Assembly: GCF_003173575.1 (NCBI RefSeq)
Contig: NZ_QGNY01000001.1
Coordinates: 930,001 to 994,000 of the forward strand
Source of the DNA: Pedobacter paludis
GTDB taxonomy: Bacteria > Bacteroidota > Bacteroidia > Sphingobacteriales > Sphingobacteriaceae
Length of the DNA stretch: 64,000 nucleotides
Direction of reading: 5' to 3'
Both the position numbers and the translations under genes were made by a program. Below, in pieces: positions 9,150-19,540 of the stretch. The number at the start of each line of letters is the position of its first letter. Positions within the stretch are counted from its first letter, which is position 1. The notes under the pieces were generated by a model. That model was given only the letters and a program-made list of their open reading frames with translations, had not been told where the DNA came from and made no database searches.

Positions 9150-9797
9150 TTATTTTTCGTAAATGCTCATTTTTTCTGCCAACTCGATAATGCTTTTTAT
9201 CTTAAGTTTTTGGAAAAGTCTAAGCTTATAAGTACTTACAGTACCCATTTGTAAATTAAGTTGATTAGAGATTTCTAATACACCTATGCCTTTGGTTAAA
9301 AGTTCTGCAACTTCTAATTCTCTGCCAGATAGTTTAGTGAAAGGATTATCGGCATCGTTACCAAGAATGCTGTTAAACATGTTTTCTTTAACGTTTCTGC
9401 TCGAATAGCGGCTACCAGCTAAAATAGTTGTTATTGCGGTAACGATTTCGGATTCTTCGGCATTTTTGGTTAAGTAACCAGATGCGCCAGATTTAAGGTA
9501 AGGCACTGCGTAAATATTTTCGTTTAAAGATGAAAACACAAGAATTTTTGCATTTGATTGAACCAATTTAATTTGATCGATTACCTTTAAATTATTTCCG
9601 CCCGGTAGATTCACATCTATAATAATTAAGTTGGGAGATTTTTCAACCTCAACCAAAGCCTGCTCCAACGTTGATGCGTGTATGATTTCTACACCCACCC
9701 AAAAATCAGATATCAAACTTTTTAGTCCACGGCGGATGATTTCATGATCATCAGCAATAAGTACGGTAAATGTACTTCCGGCATTCTTTGCTTTCAT
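9150..9797 (-). CDS. LuxR/NarL-family response regulator
   Basis: This two-domain regulator has a receiver domain with LIADDHE (acidic pair), the phospho-accepting Asp in NLIIIDVNLPGG and a conserved Lys in YLTKNAE. A C-terminal LuxR-type helix-turn-helix (LSGRELEVAELLTKG..., about residues 150-210) follows. The ATG at 9797 is preferred over a TTG seven codons upstream. It should bind DNA when phosphorylated by a histidine kinase. No kinase gene is adjacent, so it is an orphan regulator. A long apparently gene-free stretch lies upstream. Confidence 0.88.
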   Translation of the reverse strand: MKAKNAGSTFTVLIADDHEIIRRGLKSLISDFWVGVEIIHASTLEQALVEVEKSPNLIIIDVNLPGGNNLKVIDQIKLVQSNAKILVFSSLNENIYAVPYLKSGASGYLTKNAEESEIVTAITTILAGSRYSSRNVKENMFNSILGNDADNPFTKLSGRELEVAELLTKGIGVLEISNQLNLQMGTVSTYKLRLFQKLKIKSIIELAEKMSIYEK

Positions 9798-10572
9798 TTT
9801 ACTTGATATATTGTGCAATTTACTAAAAATATATTAATGTTATACGAAAATTCTATTTTTTATATTATTAATAATACAACCCAACACCTTGATTTATGCG
9901 TAATATATTACATAAGTAAATCTATATTTCAGGATTCAACATCTACAAACATTGATCTTCAATTTACTTGAATCCATTTAAAAAACTTTAAGAGTTGCCA
10001 TTCTTATATTCGGTGTTGTAAATGAAAATGCTACAGAATTTCGATGGCCTACTAAAGATTTTTAGACAACGAAGAACATAAATTTATGTAATTACTTCAA
10101 ACGGAATTATTTGTTGGTAAAGGACATTTTTTATACTTCAGGTACGGCCTGAAATGGATTGAAAACTAAAAAAAAAATAGTTATTTGGCTGACTTTAAAA
10201 TACCTTTAATTGTTTGCCTAATACCCATCTATTTTCAAATATGGCAAACATATATTAATTTTTCTGGTTGCGCAACCTGCTCTATATATTGATTCTTGGG
10301 TTCTGAGGATTAGAAAATTACTCTAAAACCATCTTATCAATACTACAAACGAAACAATCAAAGAAAATAACTTTTTGTATGTGTAGTTATCAATTGCATT
10401 TGAAAATTTTCTTTTTTTGATAATAATCAACAACTTTCGAAAATTGAGTATTATAAATACTACATAATTGGGTTCGAATGATAAATTCTTTGAAAAATAA
10501 ATCGGCGAACTTTTTTTAGAAGCTCGCCGATTTGTTTTTTAATTTAAATGCTTTTCTAAAGCGTAAAAGTCT
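9798..10572. other. Long AT-rich gap without a recognisable gene
   Basis: I see no open reading frame with coding character and no tRNA or rRNA. Small features are a perfect 12-bp palindrome GGTTGCGCAACC at 10266-10277, a short hairpin TTCAGG/CCTGAA at 10138-10153 and the bidirectional terminator at its end. It holds the upstream region of the LuxR-type regulator. It may be decayed sequence or contain an unrecognised RNA. Confidence 0.5.
10499..10533 (-). terminator. Bidirectional terminator downstream of the Crp-like gene
   Basis: Arms AAATCGGCGA (10499-10508) and TCGCCGATTT (10524-10533) pair perfectly, with T-rich flanks on both strands. On the minus strand it serves the Crp-like gene ending at 10573. 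Confidence 0.8.
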
Positions 10573-11187
10573 TTAAATTTTAGCTCTTATCCTACTAAGG
10601 GTTTCTAATCGAACGGCAAGAAACGAAGCAATATATTTAAGTGAAACTCTATTGATTAAATCAGGGAAAGAGACTAAAAAACGTTTATATCTTTTTTCAG
10701 CAGATGAAATCCTGCAAAGAAATGCTCTTTCCTCTGCAGACCGGTAATAGAGCTCCATCATTTTCCTGCCTACAATATTTGCTTCTGGAAAGTTCTCGTA
10801 TAAATAATCCGATAATACATGAGGAATTGCAATCAATTCTACATCTTCTAATGCTTGTAGATATTCTTCAGAATCTCCTTCTATCCACAAGTTGCGTATT
10901 GTACCTACAACTTCGTTTTCTTTGGCTATCCATGTTGTTATTTCTGTTTTACCATCTTTTATAAAACCTCTAACAACTCCTTTCACTATTAAAAAAAGGT
11001 ATTTATTGCGATCGACAGGAGAAACAAGAAATTTATTTTTTTTATAACTTACAGGAAAGGTATGTTGATTTATTCTTAACTCTATTTCATCATTTAAGGG
11101 ATGAAATTTCTTGAAAATTGAGATAAGTGGTGAAAAATTATTAAATCTCTTCCATCTATCTTCATCAGAGAGGTTAGCTGCAATCAT
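10573..11187 (-). CDS. Crp/Fnr-family transcriptional regulator (paralog 1 of 3)
   Basis: This 204-residue protein has an N-terminal cyclic-nucleotide-binding-like beta barrel (about 30-130, with the NKYLFLIVKGVVRGF strand region). A C-terminal recognition helix segment (VSLKYIASFLAVRLETLSRIR) follows. The C-terminal part is a short Crp-type helix-turn-helix ending right after the recognition helix, as is usual for this Bacteroidota group. Arg/Glu cAMP contacts are not obvious, so the ligand is unknown. It is clearly paralogous to the genes at 45508 and 57416: all share the GIKDG-like barrel turn, TTW/STW strand, EEY.QA.EDVE and the ETLSRIR ending. Confidence 0.85.
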   Translation of the reverse strand: MIAANLSDEDRWKRFNNFSPLISIFKKFHPLNDEIELRINQHTFPVSYKKNKFLVSPVDRNKYLFLIVKGVVRGFIKDGKTEITTWIAKENEVVGTIRNLWIEGDSEEYLQALEDVELIAIPHVLSDYLYENFPEANIVGRKMMELYYRSAEERAFLCRISSAEKRYKRFLVSFPDLINRVSLKYIASFLAVRLETLSRIRAKI

Positions 11188-11305
11188 TTTTAATACGATT
11201 ATAAGGATGGACTTGTTTTATCTTTAAATAAAACTATACTGTAATAATAAGAAGATAGATTGAGATAACGAAGTTTTTTTTGACATTTCTCAATAAAATG
11301 TCGAT

Positions 11306-12157
11306 TTATAATATTTTTTCTACCCCTAAGCCAAAAAGTGCAAAGTCGTATTTAACAGGATCTTGCGGATCAAACTGCCTTAAATTTCCAGTGAGTTCAA
11401 CTGCTGTTTGCCAATCGGTTTGTTTTCTATTAATCAGCCCTAACAATCGCCCTACCCGATCAACATGTACATCGCATGGGCAGATCAAATCCTTTGGTTT
11501 GATTGTATTCCAAATTCCAAAATCGACACCCATTAAATCATCTCTAACCATCCAACGCAAAAACATATTTAAACGCTTGCAGGTAGATTTTTGCGCAGGT
11601 GATGAAATGTGCTTCTGTGTTCGATGCGGAAAATCTTCAAGGGCGAAAAAATATCTTCTAAAATGATTTAAAGCATCTTCAATGGTAAAGTTTAAATCGC
11701 CTGCCAGACAAATAGTAGAATCCAGCTGAATTGAAGAAGCGGAAGTGTTAATTTCAAGATATTCCGATTCATAGATGCCATGAAGCGGTATAAATGCGTC
11801 TTCTAAACTATTAAACTTCAGATAATGGGCTTTGAAAAAAGCAACAAAATATAGTAAATCGGTATCGTTAAAGGTTCTGTGTTTAAATCCCAAAAGTCCT
11901 TTTAAATCTTGATCGCTATGGTTAAGTACAAAATCGTAGGGCGCATTATCCATTCGCTCAAGCAATTCCTTACATTTATTAATAATTGTTTTTCTTTGCC
12001 CCCAAGCTAAAATCGCCGCAAAAAACCCCGAAATTTCTATATCCTGTTTTTTTTCGAACAAATGCGGAATACAAATTGGATCATTTGCAATAAAGTTGGG
12101 TTGGTTATATTGTTCAACCTTTTGATCGAGAAAATTTTGCAGTTCTAAAAAATCCAT
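11306..12157 (-). CDS. TIGR02757 (DUF2400) family protein
   Basis: The 283-residue soluble protein matches the TIGR02757 family as I know it. It starts with a helical region containing FFAAILAWGQRKTIINKCKELLERMD and has a middle LNMFLRWMVRDDLMGVDFGIW followed by CDVHVDRVGRLLGLI. It ends with FDPQDPVKYDFALFGLGV. The HhH-like spacing and the conserved DVHVDR and PQDPVKYDF motifs hint at a relation to DNA-glycosylase-type folds, but no activity is established. It is a single-gene unit. Confidence 0.75.
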   Translation of the reverse strand: MDFLELQNFLDQKVEQYNQPNFIANDPICIPHLFEKKQDIEISGFFAAILAWGQRKTIINKCKELLERMDNAPYDFVLNHSDQDLKGLLGFKHRTFNDTDLLYFVAFFKAHYLKFNSLEDAFIPLHGIYESEYLEINTSASSIQLDSTICLAGDLNFTIEDALNHFRRYFFALEDFPHRTQKHISSPAQKSTCKRLNMFLRWMVRDDLMGVDFGIWNTIKPKDLICPCDVHVDRVGRLLGLINRKQTDWQTAVELTGNLRQFDPQDPVKYDFALFGLGVEKIL

Positions 12158-12243
12158 TTGTATTTAAACTAAAAAGTCATCCGTAGAATATCGGCTAATG
12201 CCTTTATCTATCGAATGACTTGATTTCAATTATTTGAAATAGC

Positions 12244-13383
12244 TTATTTCAAAGCGTTTTCTAAGTCTTCTAATAAATCATCAATATCCTCTACTCCAAC
12301 ACTTAAACGCAATAAATTATCGGTCACCCCAACTTTTTCACGCTCTTCTTTGGGTATTGAACCGTGCGTCATCGTTGCAGGATGGTTGATTAAGGATTCT
12401 ACACCTCCTAAAGATTCGGCAAGCGTAAATACTTTAAAATTAGATGAAATTCTAAAGGTTTCCTGAAGATCAGCACCTTTTAAAGTAATGGAAATCATTC
12501 CACCAAAACCACGCATCTGTCTTTTTGCAACATCATGATTTGGATGATCTTCAAAACCTGGCCAATAAATTTTATCAACCTTTGGATGTGTTTTTAAGTA
12601 ATGAGCAATACGCTCACCGTTTTCGCAATGTGCCTTCATTCTTAAATGCAAGGTTTTAATCCCTCTTAAAACCAAAAAAGAATCTTGAGGCCCGGGAGTT
12701 GCGCCACATGCATTATAAATAAACCAAAGATCCTTATAAAGCTGCTCATCGTTTGTAACCAAAGCGCCCATTACAACATCAGAGTGACCACCAATATATT
12801 TAGTAACAGAGTGCATTACAATATCAGCACCCAAATCAATTGGATTTTGCAAATAAGGAGATGCAAAAGTATTATCAACCGTTAAAATCAGATTTTTCTC
12901 TTTTGTAATTTTAGCTACCCCCTCTATATCGATAATTTGCATGGTTGGGTTGGTTGGTGTTTCAATCCAAACCAATTTGGTTTTATCATTAATATATGGC
13001 AACATATTTTCTGGTTTTGAAAGATCCAGAAAATGAAATTTGATTCCATATTTAGTGAATATTTTAGTGAAGATCCGATAAGAACCACCATACAAATCGT
13101 TCCCTGTAATCACTTCATCACCAGGTTGAAGCAATTTCAAAACGGCATCGGTAGCACCCATTCCACTCGAAAAGGCTAAGCCGTATTTAGCATTTTCTAA
13201 AGCGGCAAGACAATCTTCTAAGGCTTTGCGTGTTGGATTTGTACCTCTCGAATATTCATAGCCTTTATTATCACCAGGCGATTTTTGCCAATATGTCGAG
13301 GTTTGATAAATTGGTGTCATTACGGCACCGGTTGTTGGGTCAGGCTCCTGACCTGCATGTATAGCTTTTGTTGCGAATTTCAT
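12244..13383 (-). CDS. Trans-sulfuration PLP enzyme (cystathionine gamma-synthase-like)
   Basis: The 379-residue Cys/Met-metabolism PLP enzyme has the N-terminal TKAIHAGQEPDPTTGAVMTPIYQTSTYWQ and the YEYSRGTNPTR phosphate-site loop. It has the ETPTNPTMQIIDI region and the PLP lysine in MHSVTKYIGGHSDVVMG (about residues 190-206). The family includes cystathionine gamma-synthase, cystathionine gamma/beta-lyase and methionine gamma-lyase, which sequence reading alone separates poorly. The annotation as cystathionine gamma-synthase is the common one for close relatives. The gene stands alone, so context does not settle methionine synthesis versus reverse trans-sulfuration. Confidence 0.85.
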   Translation of the reverse strand: MKFATKAIHAGQEPDPTTGAVMTPIYQTSTYWQKSPGDNKGYEYSRGTNPTRKALEDCLAALENAKYGLAFSSGMGATDAVLKLLQPGDEVITGNDLYGGSYRIFTKIFTKYGIKFHFLDLSKPENMLPYINDKTKLVWIETPTNPTMQIIDIEGVAKITKEKNLILTVDNTFASPYLQNPIDLGADIVMHSVTKYIGGHSDVVMGALVTNDEQLYKDLWFIYNACGATPGPQDSFLVLRGIKTLHLRMKAHCENGERIAHYLKTHPKVDKIYWPGFEDHPNHDVAKRQMRGFGGMISITLKGADLQETFRISSNFKVFTLAESLGGVESLINHPATMTHGSIPKEEREKVGVTDNLLRLSVGVEDIDDLLEDLENALK

Positions 13384-13485
13384 TTTTTTAGTATCAAATA
13401 TTGAGTATCAAGTTACGAAATGGGAGATTTGAGCGGTTATGCATTATCCCAATCTAAAATCGCCAATTTAAATTCTAAAATTTAT

Positions 13486-14958
13486 CTAATATGCTCTTGC
13501 AAATAATACTCTTTGTGTTGAAGGCTTTCCTGAATAAATACAAATGCCATCTTCTAGTTTATTATCTAAAGGTATACAACGAATTGTTGCTTTAGTTTCG
13601 TCTTTAATTTTTTGCTCGGTTTCTGAAGTTCCATCCCAATGAGCAGATATAAAACCTGCTTTATCATCGAGCAATGTTTTAAATTCTTCGTAACTATTGG
13701 CTTCGGTAATGTGTTCGTCTCGATATGCCAAGGCTTTATTAAACATTGCCGATTGAATATCTTCAAGCAATTTAACAATGTAAATATCCAATCCTTCTTG
13801 AGGGACTGTCTGTTTTAGTTTGGTATCTCTACGGGCAACTTCAACAGTTTTATTTTCTAGATCACGACCACCGATTGCTATACGGATCGGCACACCTTTT
13901 AATTCATAATCTGCAAATTTAAAACCAGGGCGTTGTGTATCGCGATCATCATATTTAACGGAAACATTAAGGCCTTTTAATCTCATGGTTAGTTCGTTAA
14001 CATATGAGGTAATTTTGGCTAAGTCTTCATCACTTTTGTAAATCGGTACAATTACAACTTGAATTGGCGCCAATTTAGGTGGAATAATTAAACCAGAATC
14101 ATCACTATGTGCCATAATTAAAGCACCCATTAGGCGGGTAGAAACTCCCCAAGAAGATGCCCAAACATAATCTAACTTACCATCTTTTCCAGTAAATTTA
14201 ACATCAAAGGCTTTAGCAAAGTTTTGCCCTAAAAAGTGTGATGTTCCGGCCTGAAGCGCTTTTCCATCCTGCATTAAAGCTTCAATGCAATACGTGTCTA
14301 AAGCACCTGCAAATCTTTCGTTTGGAGATTTCCGACCTCTAATTACTGGAACTGCTAACCAATTTTCAGCAAAGTCTGCATAAATATGAAGCATACGCTC
14401 AGTTTCCTCGATGGCTTCTTGAGCTGTAGCATGAGCAGTATGCCCTTCTTGCCATAAAAATTCAGCAGTTCTTAGAAATAAACGCGTACGCATTTCCCAG
14501 CGCACAACATTAGCCCATTGGTTAATTAATATAGGTAAATCCCGATAAGATTGAATCCAGCCTTTATAAGTATTCCAAATGATGGTTTCTGAGGTTGGGC
14601 GAACGATTAATTCTTCTTCTAATTTAGCGGTTTCATCAACAACTATATTGCCATTTCCATCATTTTTCAGACGGTAATGTGTAACAACGGCACATTCTGT
14701 AGCAAAGCCTTCTACGTGAGATGCTTCTTTAGAAAAAAATGACTTAGGAATGAATAATGGAAAATATGCATTTTGATGTCCAGTATCCTTAAACATTTTA
14801 TCCAAAACAGCCTGCATTTTTTCCCAGATAGCATAGCCATTTGGCTTGATAACCATACATCCACGTACAGCAGAATGTTCTGCTAAATCTGCTTTTAAAA
14901 CGATATCGTTATACCACTGGGAATAATCTGCTTGTCTACTTGTAATTTCTTTGCTCAT
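13486..14958 (-). CDS. proS: Prolyl-tRNA synthetase (archaeal/eukaryote-type ProS)
   Basis: The enzyme charges tRNA-Pro. The 490-residue product begins [20 protein letters not shown]; the ATG at 14958 is chosen over one 18 codons upstream because the extension is not conserved-looking. Class II motifs are visible: [23 protein letters not shown] near the start, [33 protein letters not shown] and [20 protein letters not shown]. The length and C-terminal region (ending FARAY) mark it as the shorter ProS type that lacks the bacterial editing insertion. Confidence 0.95.
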   Translation of the reverse strand: MSKEITSRQADYSQWYNDIVLKADLAEHSAVRGCMVIKPNGYAIWEKMQAVLDKMFKDTGHQNAYFPLFIPKSFFSKEASHVEGFATECAVVTHYRLKNDGNGNIVVDETAKLEEELIVRPTSETIIWNTYKGWIQSYRDLPILINQWANVVRWEMRTRLFLRTAEFLWQEGHTAHATAQEAIEETERMLHIYADFAENWLAVPVIRGRKSPNERFAGALDTYCIEALMQDGKALQAGTSHFLGQNFAKAFDVKFTGKDGKLDYVWASSWGVSTRLMGALIMAHSDDSGLIIPPKLAPIQVVIVPIYKSDEDLAKITSYVNELTMRLKGLNVSVKYDDRDTQRPGFKFADYELKGVPIRIAIGGRDLENKTVEVARRDTKLKQTVPQEGLDIYIVKLLEDIQSAMFNKALAYRDEHITEANSYEEFKTLLDDKAGFISAHWDGTSETEQKIKDETKATIRCIPLDNKLEDGICIYSGKPSTQRVLFARAY

Positions 14959-15157
14959 ATTATGTATTTGGAACGTAATTTGTATGTTAAATAATGTGAA
15001 ATTAAGCCACAAATTTATAAATTTATGCCTACAAAACGATTAAGAATTGACCGCATTGTTTTTTAAACAATAATGTGACTAAGTTTTTCGTTATTGGCGA
15101 ATAAAATTTGAAAGCTTTTTATTAACTTGTTGACACACACAACTAAATATAAACACA

Positions 15158-16075
15158 ATGAAACCAATTAAATTTTTACCCATTGTTATGATCGCAGCCG
15201 CTGGGTTGGTTGCATCATGCTCTACACCAAAATTGGCTCAAAAAACCGTAAACGATGATGTTTACAACAGCGTAGCAAAAGCCAAAGAGGTAGAATACAT
15301 GGCCCCTGTTCAAACACAGCAGGCGCAAAGCCAAAATCAAGCCGAATACGACGAATATTACGGTACAAGTAATCCTTATTACGATATGGATTATTCTTCC
15401 CGAATTAATCGCTTTTATAATGGTTACTCTTGGAGAGGTTATTACGACCCTTATTTTGATAATTCCTATTACTATAACAATAACTATTTAGGATATGGCT
15501 TAGGCTGGAATAATGGTTATGGCTTAAGTTGGGGAGGTGGCTATTATGGCAGTATCTGGAACAATCCATTCTATTATGGAAACTACGGTTATGGATGGAA
15601 CAGTCCTTTTTATGGCTGGAATTCTTGGGGGCCATACTCTTATTATGATCGCTACGGTTGGGGTGGTGGATATTATGGAGGCGGTGGCTATTATGGTGGT
15701 GGAAACTACTATGGCGGCGGCGTAGCTACAAATAGAACTTTTAGACCAAGACCTGGCAGCAACGATACCGGTGTACCTAGAGGAACAAATACAGTGAGTC
15801 CTAATTATGGTAGACCGGGAAGATCATCAACTATTGGTGGCAATAATGGGGCTATTAGTTCTACTAATCCAAACAATGGTCGTCCATCTAGAAATGTGCA
15901 ACCTAGTAATCAACCAAATCAACCTCAGCCACAAATGAGCAGACCATCTCGTGAAGAGAGACCTGCCCCAAGTTACTCTCCACCTCCATCAAATAGTGGT
16001 TCGAGTGGTGGCGGAAGCAGTTCTGGTGGTGGTGGCGGCGGTGGCGCTAGACCAGGTAGAGCAGGAAGAGGTTAA
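15158..16075 (+). CDS. Gly/Tyr/Asn-rich secreted lipoprotein
   Basis: The 305-residue protein has a lipoprotein signal (MKPIKFLPIVMIAAAGLVASC, lipobox LVAS-C at 17-21). A low-complexity middle (about 65-190) is dominated by Tyr, Gly, Asn and Trp with GGYYGGG-type repeats. The C-terminal tail (190-305) is rich in Pro, Arg, Ser and Gly. It is exported and lipid-anchored, presumably in the outer membrane. No enzymatic domain is visible; such proteins are often mis-annotated by composition. It ends 27 nt before the FadL-like gene on the same strand, so the two likely form an operon. Confidence 0.8.
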   Translation: MKPIKFLPIVMIAAAGLVASCSTPKLAQKTVNDDVYNSVAKAKEVEYMAPVQTQQAQSQNQAEYDEYYGTSNPYYDMDYSSRINRFYNGYSWRGYYDPYFDNSYYYNNNYLGYGLGWNNGYGLSWGGGYYGSIWNNPFYYGNYGYGWNSPFYGWNSWGPYSYYDRYGWGGGYYGGGGYYGGGNYYGGGVATNRTFRPRPGSNDTGVPRGTNTVSPNYGRPGRSSTIGGNNGAISSTNPNNGRPSRNVQPSNQPNQPQPQMSRPSREERPAPSYSPPPSNSGSSGGGSSSGGGGGGGARPGRAGRG

Positions 16076-16102
16076 GATTAGCAACACACAATTAAACATA
16101 AG

Positions 16103-17608
16103 ATGAAAAGAATAATTTTAACCCTCATAGCGGTTACAGTAACTGCTACAGGGACATTATATGCGCAAAGTTATGCGCCAGATGCCTATCGTTTCTCGCA
16201 AAGTAGTTATGGAAGTACCGCTAGATTTAAAGCAATGGGCGGTGCACAAATTGGTGTTGGTGGAGATATGGGATCAATTGGGGCCAATCCTGCGGGTTTG
16301 GGTTTATTTACCAAATCAGAATTCAGCATTACTCCAGAATATAATGGGGTATCTACACAGAATGCTTTTTTAGGAAATACAACTAAAGATTCTAAGGGAC
16401 AACTTAATTTAAACAATTTGGGCGTAGTTTTTTATAGCCCAACTTACAAAGCTAAAGGTTCTAATACAGAACAAGGTGTTGTGAGTGCTGTACTTGGAGT
16501 TGGTTATAACAGAAATAATGATTTTTTCAATCAATTTCAATATAGTGGAACAAATGCAAACAGTTCTTTCCGCGATGCTCTGGCTGAACAGGCAAATGCC
16601 TATGGTATTGATGGAACTTTAGCAGGAGATGCTTACGATAGTTATTTAATTAATCGAAATACGCCAAACTATCCAAATTCGTTTTCTGCTGAACCGTATA
16701 CCGGTACAAGTTTTAAGCAAAACTGGAATGAATCTCGTTTGGGTTCTACTTCTGAATTTAATGTTGCCGGCGCTTTAAACTTTTCAAACAAGTTTTATCT
16801 GGGTGCGGCTGTAAGTTTTGTTAACGTTCGGTACATTAGCGATGCAAGTTATACAGAATCTGGAATTTTGAATTCTTATAACGAGACTACTCAGTTGTAT
16901 GAAGGAAATGAAAACTACGTTTTAAATTACACTAGAAATCAAGAAACGAAAGGTTCTGGAGTAAATCTAAAAATCGGTATGATTTTTAAACCTGTAAATG
17001 AATTCCGTATTGGCGTAAATTTCCAATCTCCAACTTGGATGAATGTTCAGGATAATTCTAACGAAAGTGTAAATAGCCAATTAACAGGGTATAATTCTAA
17101 TAACCCAAATCAGAATTACACTTTTACATATAATTTACGCACACCTTTAAAGGCATCTGCCGGCGCTAGTTATATCATAGGCAGTAGAGCTTTAATTTCA
17201 GCCGATATTGACTATGTAGATTATTCTACAATGAGATTCTCTGCAGATGAAGGCTCGGATTTAACAACCATCAATAGCAACAATGCTTTTATTAAAAACT
17301 CTTATAAAGAAGCAATCAATTATCGTTTTGGTGCGGAGATTAAAGTGAGTAACGAGTTGAGTTTAAGAGGAGGTTATGGAGTAAACGGCAGTGGCATAAA
17401 AGATGGTGTAAATAAATTTTACGAACAAAAATATTATTCTGGTGGTATTGGTTACCGTATAGATAACTATTATGTTGATGTTACTTACCAAAACTTACAA
17501 ACCAATTTCAATTCTAGTCCTTACGAATTAAATGACTATACCGAACCATTGGCTGATATTAAAACAACAAGAAATAACGTATTTTTAACTTTTGGAGTAA
17601 GATTCTAA
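16103..17608 (+). CDS. OmpP1/FadL-family outer membrane transport protein
   Basis: The 501-residue protein has a signal peptide (MKRIILTLIAVTVTATGTLYAQ) and then the family start: YRFSQSSYGSTARFKAMGGAQIGVGGDMGSIGANPAGL. In FadL-type channels that segment forms the N-terminal plug. Alternating beta strands run to a terminal NNVFLTFGVRF, typical of the last strand of an outer membrane barrel. FadL members let hydrophobic compounds such as fatty acids or aromatics cross the outer membrane; the substrate here is unknown. It follows a lipoprotein gene and ends at a strong bidirectional terminator. Confidence 0.85.
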   Translation: MKRIILTLIAVTVTATGTLYAQSYAPDAYRFSQSSYGSTARFKAMGGAQIGVGGDMGSIGANPAGLGLFTKSEFSITPEYNGVSTQNAFLGNTTKDSKGQLNLNNLGVVFYSPTYKAKGSNTEQGVVSAVLGVGYNRNNDFFNQFQYSGTNANSSFRDALAEQANAYGIDGTLAGDAYDSYLINRNTPNYPNSFSAEPYTGTSFKQNWNESRLGSTSEFNVAGALNFSNKFYLGAAVSFVNVRYISDASYTESGILNSYNETTQLYEGNENYVLNYTRNQETKGSGVNLKIGMIFKPVNEFRIGVNFQSPTWMNVQDNSNESVNSQLTGYNSNNPNQNYTFTYNLRTPLKASAGASYIIGSRALISADIDYVDYSTMRFSADEGSDLTTINSNNAFIKNSYKEAINYRFGAEIKVSNELSLRGGYGVNGSGIKDGVNKFYEQKYYSGGIGYRIDNYYVDVTYQNLQTNFNSSPYELNDYTEPLADIKTTRNNVFLTFGVRF

Positions 17609-17621
17609 ATTTTAAATAGAT

Positions 17622-17661
17622 TAAAAAAAAGTCCTGAAATTAAATTTCAGGACTTTTTTTA
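17622..17661 (+). terminator. Bidirectional terminator between FadL-like gene and ubiD
   Basis: AAGTCCTGAAATT pairs with an AATTTCAGGACTT arm, with an A-tract on one side and a T-tract on the other. It can stop the FadL-like transcript (plus) and the converging ubiD transcript (minus). Confidence 0.9.
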
Positions 17662-17674
17662 TGTGTGAGATTTT

Positions 17675-19510
17675 TTAAATTATTCCCTCAAGAACTCCAC
17701 CCTTCTCTCCCATCTGATCAACACGCTTTTCAATATTCCCATCCTTAATCAATTCTGGTGCGTGGTGAGGTTTTTTTCTTGCATCTATTATCAATGATCC
17801 TTTACACCCCCAATGCTTGTTGATGATAAAATCATTAATTCCATATATATCCGCAGCAGGATTACTTCTGGTAAAAGTTACCCATACTAGGTTATCGATG
17901 TTTTTTGCGGTAAATTCAGAATCATCTGCTAATACAATTAGTGGAAATCCATTGAGATCTTTTCCAATTAATTCGATATTTAACAATGCTATTTCTGCAG
18001 CGGTTTTTTCGGCATTCTGATATTGATCCACTTTTAAAACCAAAATACCAGGCATTGCGATTTTTGGATGCGTAAATTCCTTTGGCAAATTTAATTCTTC
18101 CGGAACCCGATTCCATAATTCCCGCTTTTTATTTCCGGCAGCAGCAAGTACAACCTTCGATCCGCTATTCAATCCATCGCCACTATAATCTAAAGTATCA
18201 ATCGTGGTATTGGTATAAAAATGTAAATCCTTTGTTAAATCGATTCGTTCTAAAACATGAGTCAAAAAAGATTCGATATTATGGGTACTTAAATTTTCGT
18301 TATCCTCCCTGGCAGCGATAAAAACATATTTTGCTAAACTAAGTTGATTCTTGCCTAAGATATGATTGGCAATAGTCAAAATCTCCTGAGGTTTTCTTTC
18401 CTTTAAATAAGGTGTATAACGCTCACTCCCAATTGCAAAAAGCAATGGATGGACGCCTGCTGCATCTACAGCATGAACTTCTTTTAATCCATGAATTTCT
18501 TGAGGTATTGCACTTCCGGTAATCTCGTGTATCAGTGCGCCGAAACTGGTATCTTCTTGTGGTGGGCGACCAACAACTGTAAATGACCAAATTGCATCCT
18601 TTTTATGATAAACATTATGGACTTTCATTAATGGAAACGGGTGCGTTAAACTATAATAGCCCAAATGATCGCCAAATGGTCCTTCAGGTTTATTTTCATT
18701 CGGATGAACTGTTCCGGTAATTACAAAGTCTGCATCAGCAGAAATGCAAAAACCTTCATCATCATAAAAATATCTAAATCTTCGATTTCCCAAAGCTCCC
18801 GCAAAAGTCATTTCCGATAAGCCTTCTGGCAATGGCATTACAGCGGCTAAAGGATGTGAAGGTGGGCCACCAACAAAAATGCTTACCTTGAGCGGTAAAC
18901 CCATGGCATTTGCCTTAGATTGATGAACGCCAATTCCTCTATGAATTTGGTAATGAAGTCCGATTTCTTGATCTTGAATATAATCATTTCCACCCAGCTG
19001 AATTCGGTACATGCCTAAGTTTGCATTTAAAACTCCAGGCTTTTGTACATCTTCTGTATAAACCTGTGGCATGGTTACAAACGGACCACCATCCATAGGC
19101 CAGTTAACGATTTGTGGCAAAGCCCCAATCGTTGTTTTTAGAAATTTACTTTTAGCAGAAGGTGTTTTTAAGGGTAAGGCAGATAATGCCGACATTGCAG
19201 AACCGGCGTATTTAAAAGGTTTTTTTAATGCTTTAATCGGGTCGTTTCTTAACGAAACCAACTGTTGTACTTTAGGTAAAGTATCTCGAAATATAAACTT
19301 AGAGCGTTCCAATGTTCCAAAAAGATTGGATACAGCTGGAAATGGACTTCCTTTAATTTTCTCAAATAGAATGGCTGGACCATTATTTTCATAAATCCTT
19401 AAATGGATGGCAGCCATTTCTAGATACGGATCTACTTCTTTTTTAATTCTGATTAAATGACCATGTTTTTCGAGGTCGGTTACGCATTCAGCTAAACTTT
19501 TATATGCCAT
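17675..19510 (-). CDS. UbiD-family decarboxylase, probably menaquinone biosynthesis
   Basis: The 611-residue protein is UbiD-like from end to end. Features are the N-terminal LAECVTDLEKHGHLIRIKKEVDP, the prenyl-FMN/metal region QLGGNDYIQDQEIGLHYQIHRGIGVHQ, and the core GPFGDHLGYYSLTHPFPLM with the catalytic acidic cluster (KPEGPFGDHLG). UbiD enzymes decarboxylate aromatic or related acids using prenylated FMN made by UbiX; a UbiX gene lies at 43319 in this window. The longer length compared with classical UbiD (about 490 residues) matches the menaquinone-associated members. Which menaquinone route is used cannot be decided here. It stands alone. Confidence 0.85.
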   Translation of the reverse strand: MAYKSLAECVTDLEKHGHLIRIKKEVDPYLEMAAIHLRIYENNGPAILFEKIKGSPFPAVSNLFGTLERSKFIFRDTLPKVQQLVSLRNDPIKALKKPFKYAGSAMSALSALPLKTPSAKSKFLKTTIGALPQIVNWPMDGGPFVTMPQVYTEDVQKPGVLNANLGMYRIQLGGNDYIQDQEIGLHYQIHRGIGVHQSKANAMGLPLKVSIFVGGPPSHPLAAVMPLPEGLSEMTFAGALGNRRFRYFYDDEGFCISADADFVITGTVHPNENKPEGPFGDHLGYYSLTHPFPLMKVHNVYHKKDAIWSFTVVGRPPQEDTSFGALIHEITGSAIPQEIHGLKEVHAVDAAGVHPLLFAIGSERYTPYLKERKPQEILTIANHILGKNQLSLAKYVFIAAREDNENLSTHNIESFLTHVLERIDLTKDLHFYTNTTIDTLDYSGDGLNSGSKVVLAAAGNKKRELWNRVPEELNLPKEFTHPKIAMPGILVLKVDQYQNAEKTAAEIALLNIELIGKDLNGFPLIVLADDSEFTAKNIDNLVWVTFTRSNPAADIYGINDFIINKHWGCKGSLIIDARKKPHHAPELIKDGNIEKRVDQMGEKGGVLEGII

Positions 19511-19540
19511 GAACCAAAGATAAATAATTAGGGTCTTTCT

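Noticed and set aside
15660..15720. GGY-rich repeat as a CRISPR-like or tandem DNA repeat
   Set aside because: The repeats follow codons of the Gly/Tyr-rich lipoprotein and have no spacer structure.
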